From an uncultured Mycolicibacterium sp. (lineage in GTDB: Bacteria; Actinomycetota; Actinomycetes; Mycobacteriales; Mycobacteriaceae), in contig NZ_CALDGS010000155.1 in NCBI RefSeq assembly GCF_937941905.1, positions 32,060 through 96,059 of the forward strand: 64,000 nt of DNA, given 5' to 3'. Every line of letters starts with the position of its first letter. Within the stretch, counting starts at the first letter, position 1. Positions 47,470-56,252 of this stretch are shown here, in pieces. A program made the position numbers and the translations under genes. The notes under the pieces are model-generated. The model made no database searches and had not been told where the DNA came from. It saw only the letters and a list, made by a program, of their open reading frames with translations.

Positions 47470-49340
47470 TGATCTGGCCGCTCATCGCGATCCCCGCGGC
47501 CGGTGCGGCGGTGCTGCTGCTGGCGGGCCGGCGGGCCGACCGCTGGGGCCATCTGCTCGGCTGTGCCGCCGCCCTGGGGTCGTTCGCCGTCGGCGCGGTG
47601 CTGTTCGCCGGCATGCTGGGCCGCGACGCCGGGCACCGGGCCGTGCACGAGGTGTTGTTCTCCTGGGTGCCGGTGGACGCGCTGCAGGTCGACTTCGGCC
47701 TGCAGCTCGACCAGCTGTCGATGTGCTTCGTGCTGCTGATCACCGGCGTCGGGTCGCTGATCCACATCTACTCGGTCGGGTACCTGGCCACCGATCCCGG
47801 CCGGCGGCGGTTCTTCGGGTACCTGAACCTGTTCCTGGCGGCGATGCTGCTGCTGGTGCTGGCCGACAACTTCCTCGGCCTCTACGTCGGCTGGGAGGGC
47901 GTCGGGCTGGCGTCCTATCTGCTGATCGGGTTCTGGTCGCACAAGCCCTCGGCGGCCGCCGCCGCCAAGAAGGCGTTCGTGGTCAACCGGGTGGGCGACA
48001 TGGGCCTGGTGATCGCGCTGATGGTGATGTTCGCCGAGTTCGGCACCGTCTCCTACGCCGGCGTCTTCGCCGCCGCACCCACCGCCCCGGCGTCCGTGCT
48101 CACCGCGATCGGACTGCTGTTGCTGCTCGGCGCGTGCGGCAAGTCCGCACAGGTGCCGCTGCAGTCCTGGCTGGGCGACGCGATGGAGGGCCCGACCCCG
48201 GTGTCGGCACTGATCCACGCCGCCACCATGGTGACCGCCGGGGTCTACCTGATCGTGCGGTCCGGCCCGGTGTTCGACCTGGCGCCGACGGCGCAACTGG
48301 CGGTGGTCGCCGTCGGGGCGGTCACCCTACTGTTCGGGGCGGTCATCGGCTGCGCCAAGGACGACATCAAGAAAGCCCTGGCCGCATCGACGATGTCGCA
48401 GATCGGCTACATGATGCTGGCCGCCGGGCTGGGCCCGGCCGGGTACGCGTTCGCGATCATGCACCTGCTCACCCACGGGTTCTTCAAGGCCGGGCTGTTC
48501 CTCGGCGCCGGTTCGGTCATGCACGCGATGAACGACGAGGTGAACATGCGCCGCTACGGCGGCCTGCGCCGGGCGCTGCCGGTCACCTTCGCCACGTTCG
48601 GGCTGGGCTACCTGGCGATCATCGGGGTACCGCCACTGGCCGGGTTCTTCTCCAAGGACGCCATCATCGAGGCCGCGCTCGGCGCCGGCGGGGTCAGGGG
48701 CGTCGTCCTCGGCGGCGCGGCGATCCTCGGCGCCGGCATCACCGCCTTCTACATGACCCGCGTCATGCTGCTGACGTTCTTCGGCGAGCGGCGGTGGGCG
48801 CCCGGGGCGCACCCGCACGAGGCACCCGCGGTGATGACCGTGCCGATGGTGCTGCTCGCCGTCGGTTCGGTCGGCGCCGGGGCGGCACTGGCCGTCGGCG
48901 GGACCCTGCCCCGCTGGCTGGAGCCCGTCGTCGGGGGCCACGAGGCCCACCACGCCGTGCCGGCCTGGGTGGTCACCGGCGTCGTGCTGGCGGCGGTGGC
49001 CGCCGGGGTGGGGATCGCGGCACGGATGTACGCCGGCCGGCCGGTGCCCGAGTCACCGCCGCCGGGTTCGGCGTTGACCGTGGCGGCGCGCCGCGACCTG
49101 TACGGCGACGCCGTCAACGAGGCGGTGTTCATGCGCCCCGGCCGGCGCCTGACCGCGGCGCTGGTCACCGTCGACGAGCGGGGCGTGGAGGGGGTGGCGG
49201 CCGCGCTGGCCGCAGGGGTGGAGCGGATGTCCGGACTGCTGCGAGGGGTGCAGACCGGCTTCGCTCGCTCCTATGCGCTGTCGATGCTGGCCGGGGCGGC
49301 CCTGCTGGTCGCCGGGATCCTGGTGGTGCAACTGTGGTGA
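47469..49340 (+). CDS. nuoL: NADH-quinone oxidoreductase subunit L
   Basis: A 623-residue Mrp-antiporter-like proton-pumping subunit with the long lateral helix at the C terminus. Key parts are WEGVGLASYLLIGFW (TM5 glutamate), KSAQVPLQSWLGDAMEGPTPVSALIHAATMV (TM7 lysine region, read in parts) and the TM12 lysine area FFSKDAIIEAAL. The product is the most distal pump of the membrane arm. GTGA overlap with nuoM. Confidence 0.96.
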   Translation: MIWPLIAIPAAGAAVLLLAGRRADRWGHLLGCAAALGSFAVGAVLFAGMLGRDAGHRAVHEVLFSWVPVDALQVDFGLQLDQLSMCFVLLITGVGSLIHIYSVGYLATDPGRRRFFGYLNLFLAAMLLLVLADNFLGLYVGWEGVGLASYLLIGFWSHKPSAAAAAKKAFVVNRVGDMGLVIALMVMFAEFGTVSYAGVFAAAPTAPASVLTAIGLLLLLGACGKSAQVPLQSWLGDAMEGPTPVSALIHAATMVTAGVYLIVRSGPVFDLAPTAQLAVVAVGAVTLLFGAVIGCAKDDIKKALAASTMSQIGYMMLAAGLGPAGYAFAIMHLLTHGFFKAGLFLGAGSVMHAMNDEVNMRRYGGLRRALPVTFATFGLGYLAIIGVPPLAGFFSKDAIIEAALGAGGVRGVVLGGAAILGAGITAFYMTRVMLLTFFGERRWAPGAHPHEAPAVMTVPMVLLAVGSVGAGAALAVGGTLPRWLEPVVGGHEAHHAVPAWVVTGVVLAAVAAGVGIAARMYAGRPVPESPPPGSALTVAARRDLYGDAVNEAVFMRPGRRLTAALVTVDERGVEGVAAALAAGVERMSGLLRGVQTGFARSYALSMLAGAALLVAGILVVQLW

Positions 49341-50839
49341 ACGCGAACCTGCCGTGGTTGACGCTGCTGTGGGCGGTGCCGGTTGCCGGTGCCGGTCTGG
49401 TGCTGGCGCTGCCGGCGGCGCGGCGCGGCGCCGCCCGGTGGACCGCCCTGGCGGTGTCGCTGCTGGTGCTGGTGATCGCGCTGCTGCTCGCCGCCGGGTT
49501 CGACCCGGCCGGTGCCCGGTTCCAGTTCGTCGAATCGCACCGCTGGATCCCCTCGTTCGGGACCGGCTACCTCCTCGGCGTGGACGGCATCGCGCTGGCG
49601 CTGGTGGTGCTCTCCGCGGTGCTGGTGCCGCTGCTCGTGGTCGCCGGCTGGCACGACGCCGACGACCGCCCCGGCCTGGCGGGTCGGTCGGTGCACGTCT
49701 ATCTCGCGCTCATGCTCGGTGTCGAGGGCATGGTGCTGATGTCGCTGGTGGCGCTGGACGTGCTGCTGTTCTATGTGTTCTTCGAGGCGATGCTCATCCC
49801 GATGTACTTCCTCATCGGGGGGTTCGGCGGGGCGCAGCGCTCCCGGGCGGCGGTGCGGTTCCTGCTCTACAACCTCGTCGGCGGGCTCGTCATGCTGGCC
49901 GCGGTGGTGGGCCTGTACGTGGTCGGCGGCGGCACCTTCGACCTGCGCGCACTGGCCGACGGCGGGATCGCCGCCGATCCGGTGCTGCTGCACCTGATCT
50001 TCGCCGGGTTCATGTTCGCCTTCGCGGTCAAGGCGCCGCTGTGGCCGCTGCACCGGTGGCTGCCCGACGCCGCCGTGCAGGCCACCCCGGCCTCGGCGGT
50101 GTTGATGATGGCGGTGATGGACAAGGTGGGCACCTTCGGGATGCTGCGCTACTGCCTGCCGCTGTTCGGCGACTCGGCCGCGCTGTTCCGGCCGCTGGTG
50201 GTCACCCTCGCGGTGGTCGGCATCGTCTACGGCGCGGTGCTGGCCATCGGGCAGACCGATGTGATGCGGCTCATCGCCTACACCTCGATCTCCCACTTCG
50301 GGTTCATCATCCTGGGCATCTTCGTGATGACCAGCCAGGGCCAGGCCGGGGCGACGCTCTACATGGTCAACCACGGGCTGTCCACCGCCGCGCTGTTCTT
50401 GATCGCCGGGTTCCTGGTGGCCCGCCGCGGGTCGCGGCGCATCGCCGACTACGGCGGGGTGCAGCAGGTGGCACCGGTGCTGGCCGGCACCTTCCTGGTG
50501 GCCGGGCTGGCCACCCTGTCACTGCCCGGGCTGGCCCCGTTCATCAGCGAATTCCTGGTGCTTGTCGGCACGTTCACCCGCTACCCGGTGCCGGCGGTGG
50601 CCGCGGCGACCGCGCTGGTGCTCTCGGCGGTCTACATCCTGTGGACGTATCAGCGGATGATGACCGGCCCGGTGCGGGAGGGCACGCCGATCCGCGACCT
50701 GCTGCCCCGTGAGCTGGTGGTGGTCGCGCCGCTGCTCGCCCTGCTGCTGGTGCTGGGCATCTATCCGAAGCCGGCGCTGGACGTCATCAACCCGGCGGTG
50801 GCGCACACGCTGACCGCCCCGGCCGGAGAGGGACGCTGA
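49337..50839 (+). CDS. nuoM: NADH-quinone oxidoreductase subunit M
   Basis: A 500-residue antiporter-like subunit. The TM5 glutamate is in FYVFFEAMLIPMYFLIG, and the TM7 lysine and half-channel region is in AFAVKAPLWPLHRWLPDAAV. It starts at GTG 49337 within the nuoL stop. One base separates its stop from the nuoN ATG. Confidence 0.96.
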   Translation: MNANLPWLTLLWAVPVAGAGLVLALPAARRGAARWTALAVSLLVLVIALLLAAGFDPAGARFQFVESHRWIPSFGTGYLLGVDGIALALVVLSAVLVPLLVVAGWHDADDRPGLAGRSVHVYLALMLGVEGMVLMSLVALDVLLFYVFFEAMLIPMYFLIGGFGGAQRSRAAVRFLLYNLVGGLVMLAAVVGLYVVGGGTFDLRALADGGIAADPVLLHLIFAGFMFAFAVKAPLWPLHRWLPDAAVQATPASAVLMMAVMDKVGTFGMLRYCLPLFGDSAALFRPLVVTLAVVGIVYGAVLAIGQTDVMRLIAYTSISHFGFIILGIFVMTSQGQAGATLYMVNHGLSTAALFLIAGFLVARRGSRRIADYGGVQQVAPVLAGTFLVAGLATLSLPGLAPFISEFLVLVGTFTRYPVPAVAAATALVLSAVYILWTYQRMMTGPVREGTPIRDLLPRELVVVAPLLALLLVLGIYPKPALDVINPAVAHTLTAPAGEGR

Positions 50840-50840
50840 G

Positions 50841-52382
50841 ATGCCTACTCCACAGGTGGAATACGGCCTGCTGGCGCCGCTGCTCATCGTGTTCGGTGTC
50901 GCCGTCGCCGGCGTGCTGGTGGAGGCGTTCGTGCCCCGCGGCCGCCGCTACGGGGTGCAACTCGGGCTGGCGCTGGCGGGGCCGGCGGGCGCGCTGGCGG
51001 CGATCGTCCGGTTGGCGGTCGATGCCGACGGACCGGGCCGCTCCGCCGTGCTGGGCGCGGTGGTGATCGACGGGGCCGCGCTGTTTCTGCAGGCCACGGT
51101 GGTGCTGCTGGCCGTCCTGGGGGTGCTGCTCATCGCCGAGCGCCGGCCCGAATACGCCGGCGGCCTCGACGGGTTCACCCCCCAGGCGGCGGTGGTGCCG
51201 GGCAGCGTGGCCGAACAGGTGGCGACCCGGATGGGCGTGATCCAGACCGAGGTCTTCCCGCTGACCATGTTCGCCACCGGCGGCATGATGCTGTTCGGCG
51301 CCGCCGACGATCTGCTGACCATGTTCGTCGCGCTCGAGGTGCTCTCGCTGCCGCTGTACCTGCTGTGCGGGCTGGCCCGGCGCCGCCGCCTGCTGTCACA
51401 GGAGGCGGCGCTGAAATACTTTCTGCTGGGCGCGTTCTCGTCGGCGTTCTTCCTGTACGGGGTGGCCATGCTGTACGGCTACGCCGGCACCCTGAGCCTG
51501 CCCGGGATCGGTGCGGCGGTGTCGTCCGGTACCGGCCGGGCGACCGCGCTGGCGCTGCTCGGGGCCGGGCTGCTGCTGGTCGGGCTGCTGTTCAAGGTCG
51601 GGGCGGTGCCGTTCCACTCCTGGATTCCCGATGTGTACCAGGGCGCCCCCACCGCGGTGACCGCGTTCATGTCGGCGGCCACGAAGGTGGCGGCGTTCGG
51701 CGCGCTGCTGCGGGTCTTCGACGTGGCGCTGCCCGGGCTGAAGGACCAGTGGCGACCGGTGCTGTGGGTCGTGGCGATCCTGACCATGGTGGTCGGCACG
51801 GTCACCGCCGTCACCCAGACCGACGTGAAGCGGATGCTGGCGTACTCGGCGGTGGCGCACTCCGGGTTCATCCTCACCGGGGTGGTCGCCGCCGACGACG
51901 CCGGGGTGGCCGCCACCCTGTTCTACCTGTTCGCCTACGGGTTCGGGTCGCTCGGGGCGTTCGCGCTGGCCGGGCTGGTGCGCGACAGCGCCGGCGAGGA
52001 GGTCACCGCGCTGTCGGCCTGGGCCGGGCTGGGCCGGCGCTATCCGCTTGCCGGGGCGGTGTTCTCGCTGTTTCTGCTGGCGTTCGCCGGGATCCCGCTG
52101 ACGAGCGGGTTCGTCGGGAAGTTCGCGGTGTTCAAGGCCGCCGGGCAGGGTGGGGCGATCCCGCTGGTGATCGTCGGGGTGATCGCCAGCGCGGTGGCGG
52201 CCTACTTCTACGTGCGGGTGATCGTGCTGATGTTCTTCACCGACCCGCCCGACGACGCGCCCGTCGTCGCGTCACCCGGGGCGTTGACCACCGCCGCCGT
52301 CACCGTCACCGCCGCGGTCACCCTCGGCCTCGGCGCGCTGCCGCAGCCCCTGCTGGATCTGGCCGTACAGTCGCGGATGTGA
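50841..52382 (+). CDS. nuoN: NADH-quinone oxidoreductase subunit N
   Basis: A 513-residue antiporter-like subunit, the last of the complex I operon. The TM5 glutamate is in MFVALEVLSLPLYLL, and the TM7 lysine region reads LFKVGAVPFHSWIPDVYQGAP. An N-terminal hydrophilic insert (GGLDGFTPQAAVVPGSVAEQ) is seen between early helices. The stop codon overlaps the start of an enoyl-CoA hydratase gene. Confidence 0.95.
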   Translation: MPTPQVEYGLLAPLLIVFGVAVAGVLVEAFVPRGRRYGVQLGLALAGPAGALAAIVRLAVDADGPGRSAVLGAVVIDGAALFLQATVVLLAVLGVLLIAERRPEYAGGLDGFTPQAAVVPGSVAEQVATRMGVIQTEVFPLTMFATGGMMLFGAADDLLTMFVALEVLSLPLYLLCGLARRRRLLSQEAALKYFLLGAFSSAFFLYGVAMLYGYAGTLSLPGIGAAVSSGTGRATALALLGAGLLLVGLLFKVGAVPFHSWIPDVYQGAPTAVTAFMSAATKVAAFGALLRVFDVALPGLKDQWRPVLWVVAILTMVVGTVTAVTQTDVKRMLAYSAVAHSGFILTGVVAADDAGVAATLFYLFAYGFGSLGAFALAGLVRDSAGEEVTALSAWAGLGRRYPLAGAVFSLFLLAFAGIPLTSGFVGKFAVFKAAGQGGAIPLVIVGVIASAVAAYFYVRVIVLMFFTDPPDDAPVVASPGALTTAAVTVTAAVTLGLGALPQPLLDLAVQSRM

Positions 52383-53152
52383 CCGATCTGGTACTGACCG
52401 CCGACCACGGCGCGGTCCGGGTGCTCACCCTGAACCGGCCTGAGGCCCGGAATGCGTTGAGCCCGGGCCTGATCCGGGCCCTCTACGCCGCGCTCACCGC
52501 GGCCGACGCCGACGAGCGGGTGCGGGTGCTGGTGCTGACCGGCACGGACCCGGCGTTCTGCGCCGGGGTCGACCTCAAGGCGGCCGAGCGGGCCGGGGCG
52601 GCGTACTTCGAGGAGTTCCGCAACACCGACTGCATCACCGTGGTCGGCCGGCTGCGCACCCCGGTGATCGGCGCGATCAACGGACCGACGTTCACCGGCG
52701 GGCTGGAGATGGCGCTGGGTTGCGACTTCCTCGTCGCCTCGGAGCGGGCGGTGTTCGCCGACACCCATGCCCGGGTCGGCATCCTGCCGGGCGGCGGGAT
52801 GACCGCGCGGCTGCCGCGGGTCGTCGGGCACGCCATGGCGCGGCGGCTGTCGATGACCGGCGAGGTCGTCGACGCCCGGCGGGCCGAACGCATCGGGCTG
52901 GTCACCGAGGTAATCCCGCACGAGCGGCTGCTGGACCGCGCGCTCGAGCTGGCCGCGATGATCGCCGAGGTGCCCGGGCCGGTGATGCGGGGGCTCAAGG
53001 AGATCTACACCACCGGGGCCGCGGCGGTGCTGGACCCGGCGCTGGCCGCCGAACAGCGCATCGCCTCGGCGCAGCAGCGCGACTTCGCCGGGCTCGGCGC
53101 GGCGTTCGAGGCGGTCAGTGCGCGCAACAAGCGTCAGCTCGGCTCGGGGTGA
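52379..53152 (+). CDS. Enoyl-CoA hydratase/isomerase (crotonase family)
   Basis: A 257-residue crotonase-fold protein that would hydrate or isomerise enoyl-CoA. The oxyanion-hole segments are FCAGVDLKA and GPTFTGGLEMALGCDF. The position of the first catalytic glutamate (PE in classical hydratases) reads ADTHARVGILPGGG, so Glu144-type catalysis looks absent; the second acidic position is not clear. It starts at GTG 52379 inside the nuoN stop, and so is probably translated from the nuo mRNA. The 3' end overlaps the convergent P450-containing gene by 19 nt. Confidence 0.88.
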   Translation: MTDLVLTADHGAVRVLTLNRPEARNALSPGLIRALYAALTAADADERVRVLVLTGTDPAFCAGVDLKAAERAGAAYFEEFRNTDCITVVGRLRTPVIGAINGPTFTGGLEMALGCDFLVASERAVFADTHARVGILPGGGMTARLPRVVGHAMARRLSMTGEVVDARRAERIGLVTEVIPHERLLDRALELAAMIAEVPGPVMRGLKEIYTTGAAAVLDPALAAEQRIASAQQRDFAGLGAAFEAVSARNKRQLGSG

Positions 53153-55374
53153 GCGCCGGAACGCGGCCGCACCCGGATCATCCCGCCCCGGCTCGGGGCG
53201 TAGGCCACGCCGCGGAACGTCGTCCGCTCACCGGGTTCGTCGGTGGGCACCAGCTCCCAGGCCGAAAGCACGGTGCGCAGCACCACGTTCATCTCCATGT
53301 TGGCGAACGCCGCGCCCAGGCAGCGGCGGGTGCCGCCGCCGAACGGGATCCACGCGGCGTTGTCCGGCGGCCTGGCCATGAACCGGTGCGGGTCGAACCG
53401 TTCCGGTTCCGGGTAGACGGCGGGGTCGTTGTGCACCGCGGCGGCGCTGACGAAGACGTGGTAGCCCTTCGGCAGCATCCACGGTCCGAGCCGGAAGCCG
53501 TCGACGTCGACCCGCCGGTAGGTGCCGTCGATGGTGGGGCGGGTGCGCTGGGTCTCGAAGATGGTGGCCTGCAACAGCTTCGTGTTGCCGGCGTCGATGT
53601 CGACGGCGAGTTCGGCGAGCACCCCGGGGTTTCGGCGCAGGCGCTCGAACGCCCAGGCCAGGCTGGTGGCGGTGGTCTCGTGCCCGGCGGCCAGCAGGGT
53701 GATCAGCTCGTCGCTGATCTCCCGGTGGCCCATCGCCGAGCCGTCCTCGTACCGGGCCTGCAGCAGCAGCGACAGGATGTCCTGGCGCTCCTCGAAATTC
53801 GGATCGGCCTGCACCTTGGCGATGAGCCGCTCGAACAGTTCGTCGAACCGCCGCCGGTAGGCCAGGTGCCGACCCCACGGGCTCCACGGACCGAGGTCGC
53901 GGTGCAGCGGGGTGAGCGGGAAGAGCTTCGAACCGAGCTCCACCCAGCGCGGCGTGAGCTCGCGCAGCTCGTCGAGCTCGGCCCCCTCGGCACCGAACAC
54001 CGCACGCAGGATGACGTTGAGGGTGATGCGCATCGTCGACGGCATCACCGGGAACTCCACGTCCGGAGTCCAGGTCGCCATCTCCCGGCGGGTCTCCTCG
54101 GCGACGAGCTCCTCGTAGGCGCGCATCCGCTTGCCGTGGAACGGCGGGGTGAGCAGCCGGCGGCGGCGCAGGTGCGCCTCGTCGGTGAGCCCGAAGATCG
54201 AGCCGCTGCCGAACATCACGTCCAGATTCGGTGACACCGACTGCATCTCGCTGGTCGGCGCGGTGAACACCCGCCGGATCAGCTCCGGCTCGGTGACCGC
54301 GACGGCCGGGCCCCAGATCGGCACGTGAGTGGTGAACTCCGGCCCGTACCGGCGCGCCCAGCGCCGCGTGGCGGCCGCCTTGAAGTACGACATCGCCACC
54401 GCCTGCACCGGCGCCGGCCAGCGCGGGCCCGGCGGCAGCACCGCCATCGGCTCGGCCCGCTCGGGGGTGGCCGGGGTGCCGGTGGCGTGACCTGCGATGA
54501 GCTCGACGAGCGTGTCGATCGCGCCGGGCGGCAGGTCGTGCCCCATGCCGGGAATGGTGACGGCCCGCGCACCGGAGATCGCGGCGGCGGTGGCCCGTCC
54601 CCCGCTGGGGTGCACCATCCGGTCGGCCGAGCCGTGAATCACCAGGGTCGGGGCGGTGATCCGGCGCAGTTCCGGGGTGCGGTCGCCGGCGGCGAAGATG
54701 GCGTTGATCTGCCGCAGCACCCCGGCGCGGTTGTTGCCGCCGCCACGGTCGAAGGCCGCGGCCAGTGCCCGGGCGGTGGCGGCCTCGTCGAGCTTCAGGG
54801 TGTCGCCGGTGATGTGGCGGGCGATGGCCAGCTGGTGCTCGACGAACGCCGCCCGAGTGTTCGGCGGGGTGGTCGCCAGCCGCAGCCGGGTCGACCACGC
54901 CGGCCGGCCGACATCGCGCGCCCCGGTGGTCGAGAAGATCGAGGTGAGGGTGTGCACCCGCTCCGGCCGGCGGGCCGCGACGGTCTGGGCGATCATGCCG
55001 CCCATCGACATGCCGACCAGGTGGGCCCGTTCGATGCCGAGATGGTCGAGCAGCCCGACGGTGTCGCGGGCCATGTCGGCCAGATCGTAGCCGTCCCGGC
55101 GGGCGCGGCCGACCAGCAGTCGCAGCGTGCCCGGGGGTCGCGTGGTCATCCGGGAGGACCGGCCGACGTCGCGGTTGTCGAACCGGACGACCCGGAATCC
55201 GTGCCGCACCAGCCCGTCGACCAGCGCGGGCGGCCAGGACTCCAGGTCCAGGCTCAGCCCGGCGACGAGCACCAGCGGTGGGCCGTCGGGGTCGCCGTCG
55301 ATCCGGTAGCACAGCCGGACGCCGTGCGGCAGTTCGGCGAACCGGTCGGTCTCGGTGGGCAGGGCCAGGGTCAT
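53134..55374 (-). CDS. Alpha/beta hydrolase-cytochrome P450 fusion protein
   Basis: One uninterrupted 746-codon frame encodes two enzymes. Residues 1-309 are an alpha/beta hydrolase: nucleophile GMSMGG (Ser123), acid Asp251 (HGSADRM), His279 (GMGHD). Residues 310-746 are a cytochrome P450 similar to mycobacterial CYP135/138-type enzymes: LPPGPRWPAP start, I-helix AGHETTATS, ExxR as ETQR, heme loop FGGGTRRCLGAA with Cys685. There is no stop codon between the domains; the linker reads GHATGTPATPERAEPMAVLP. A separate P450 could also start at the internal ATG 54447, but the hydrolase has no stop of its own. It is coupled to the SDR gene (ATGA). Confidence 0.85.
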   Translation of the reverse strand: MTLALPTETDRFAELPHGVRLCYRIDGDPDGPPLVLVAGLSLDLESWPPALVDGLVRHGFRVVRFDNRDVGRSSRMTTRPPGTLRLLVGRARRDGYDLADMARDTVGLLDHLGIERAHLVGMSMGGMIAQTVAARRPERVHTLTSIFSTTGARDVGRPAWSTRLRLATTPPNTRAAFVEHQLAIARHITGDTLKLDEAATARALAAAFDRGGGNNRAGVLRQINAIFAAGDRTPELRRITAPTLVIHGSADRMVHPSGGRATAAAISGARAVTIPGMGHDLPPGAIDTLVELIAGHATGTPATPERAEPMAVLPPGPRWPAPVQAVAMSYFKAAATRRWARRYGPEFTTHVPIWGPAVAVTEPELIRRVFTAPTSEMQSVSPNLDVMFGSGSIFGLTDEAHLRRRRLLTPPFHGKRMRAYEELVAEETRREMATWTPDVEFPVMPSTMRITLNVILRAVFGAEGAELDELRELTPRWVELGSKLFPLTPLHRDLGPWSPWGRHLAYRRRFDELFERLIAKVQADPNFEERQDILSLLLQARYEDGSAMGHREISDELITLLAAGHETTATSLAWAFERLRRNPGVLAELAVDIDAGNTKLLQATIFETQRTRPTIDGTYRRVDVDGFRLGPWMLPKGYHVFVSAAAVHNDPAVYPEPERFDPHRFMARPPDNAAWIPFGGGTRRCLGAAFANMEMNVVLRTVLSAWELVPTDEPGERTTFRGVAYAPSRGGMIRVRPRSGAHPEPS

Positions 55375-56252
55375 CGCCGTACCTCCGCGGGCAGATCGTC
55401 GGTCACCGGGCCGAAGGTGCGCCGGTCCAGCCAGGCGGCGAACCTCGGTGCGGTGCCGGGCATCAGCCGTACCAGCAGGTCGAGCAGCTTGGCGTCGGCG
55501 CCGACCAGGACGCGCGGCCGCCCGGCGGCGACCCCGTCCAGGATGATCCGGGCCGCCCGCTGCGGCGGCATGCGCAGCAGCTTGGTGTTGTAGATCTCGA
55601 CCCGGCGCCGGTCCCGGGCCGTGGGGGTGGCCCCGACCGCGGCGGCGTTGGACAGCGCGGCGTTGGCGATGTTGGTGCGCACCCCGCCGGGGTGCACGAC
55701 GGTGACCCGCACCGGGTGCCCGGCGGCGAGCATGTCGACCCGCACCGACTCGGTGAAGCCGCGCACCGCGAACTTGGTGGTGCAGTACCCGCTCGAGCAG
55801 CTCTGGGCGAAGATGCCGTTGATGCTGGAGATGTTGACCAGATGACCGTCGCCGGAGGCGATCAGGTGCGGCAGAAACGCCTTGGTGCCGTGGATGACGC
55901 CCCAGAGATTCACCCCGAGGATGCGTTCGTAGCCGGCGTGCTCGGCGGCCAGTACGCTGCCGGAGTCCAGCGCGATGCCGGCGTTGTTGTACAGCTGGTG
56001 CACCACGCCGTAGTGCTCCCGCACCGCGTCGGCGTAGGCCGTCACCGCGTCGCGGTCGGCCACGTCGAGCCGGGCGGTGTGCACCGCGACACCGCGGCGG
56101 CGGGCGGCGTCGGCGGTGGCCTGCAGACCCACCTCGTCGACGTCGCTGACGGCCAGGCGCGTACCGCGTTCGGCCAGCTCCACGGCCAGGGCGGCGCCGA
56201 TGCCCGAGGCCGCGCCGGTGACCACCGCGACCTTGTCGGTGAACGAACTCAT
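55371..56252 (-). CDS. Short-chain dehydrogenase/reductase
   Basis: A 293-residue classical SDR with the cofactor motif TGAASGIG (12-19), NNAG, and the catalytic Ser in VNISSING plus Tyr-x-x-x-Lys in SGYCTTK. SDRs beside Baeyer-Villiger enzymes usually supply the ketone from an alcohol. It starts at ATG 56252, overlapping the monooxygenase stop by 4 nt, and its stop overlaps the hydrolase-P450 start by 4 nt. The middle gene of a three-gene operon. Confidence 0.92.
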   Translation of the reverse strand: MSSFTDKVAVVTGAASGIGAALAVELAERGTRLAVSDVDEVGLQATADAARRRGVAVHTARLDVADRDAVTAYADAVREHYGVVHQLYNNAGIALDSGSVLAAEHAGYERILGVNLWGVIHGTKAFLPHLIASGDGHLVNISSINGIFAQSCSSGYCTTKFAVRGFTESVRVDMLAAGHPVRVTVVHPGGVRTNIANAALSNAAAVGATPTARDRRRVEIYNTKLLRMPPQRAARIILDGVAAGRPRVLVGADAKLLDLLVRLMPGTAPRFAAWLDRRTFGPVTDDLPAEVRR

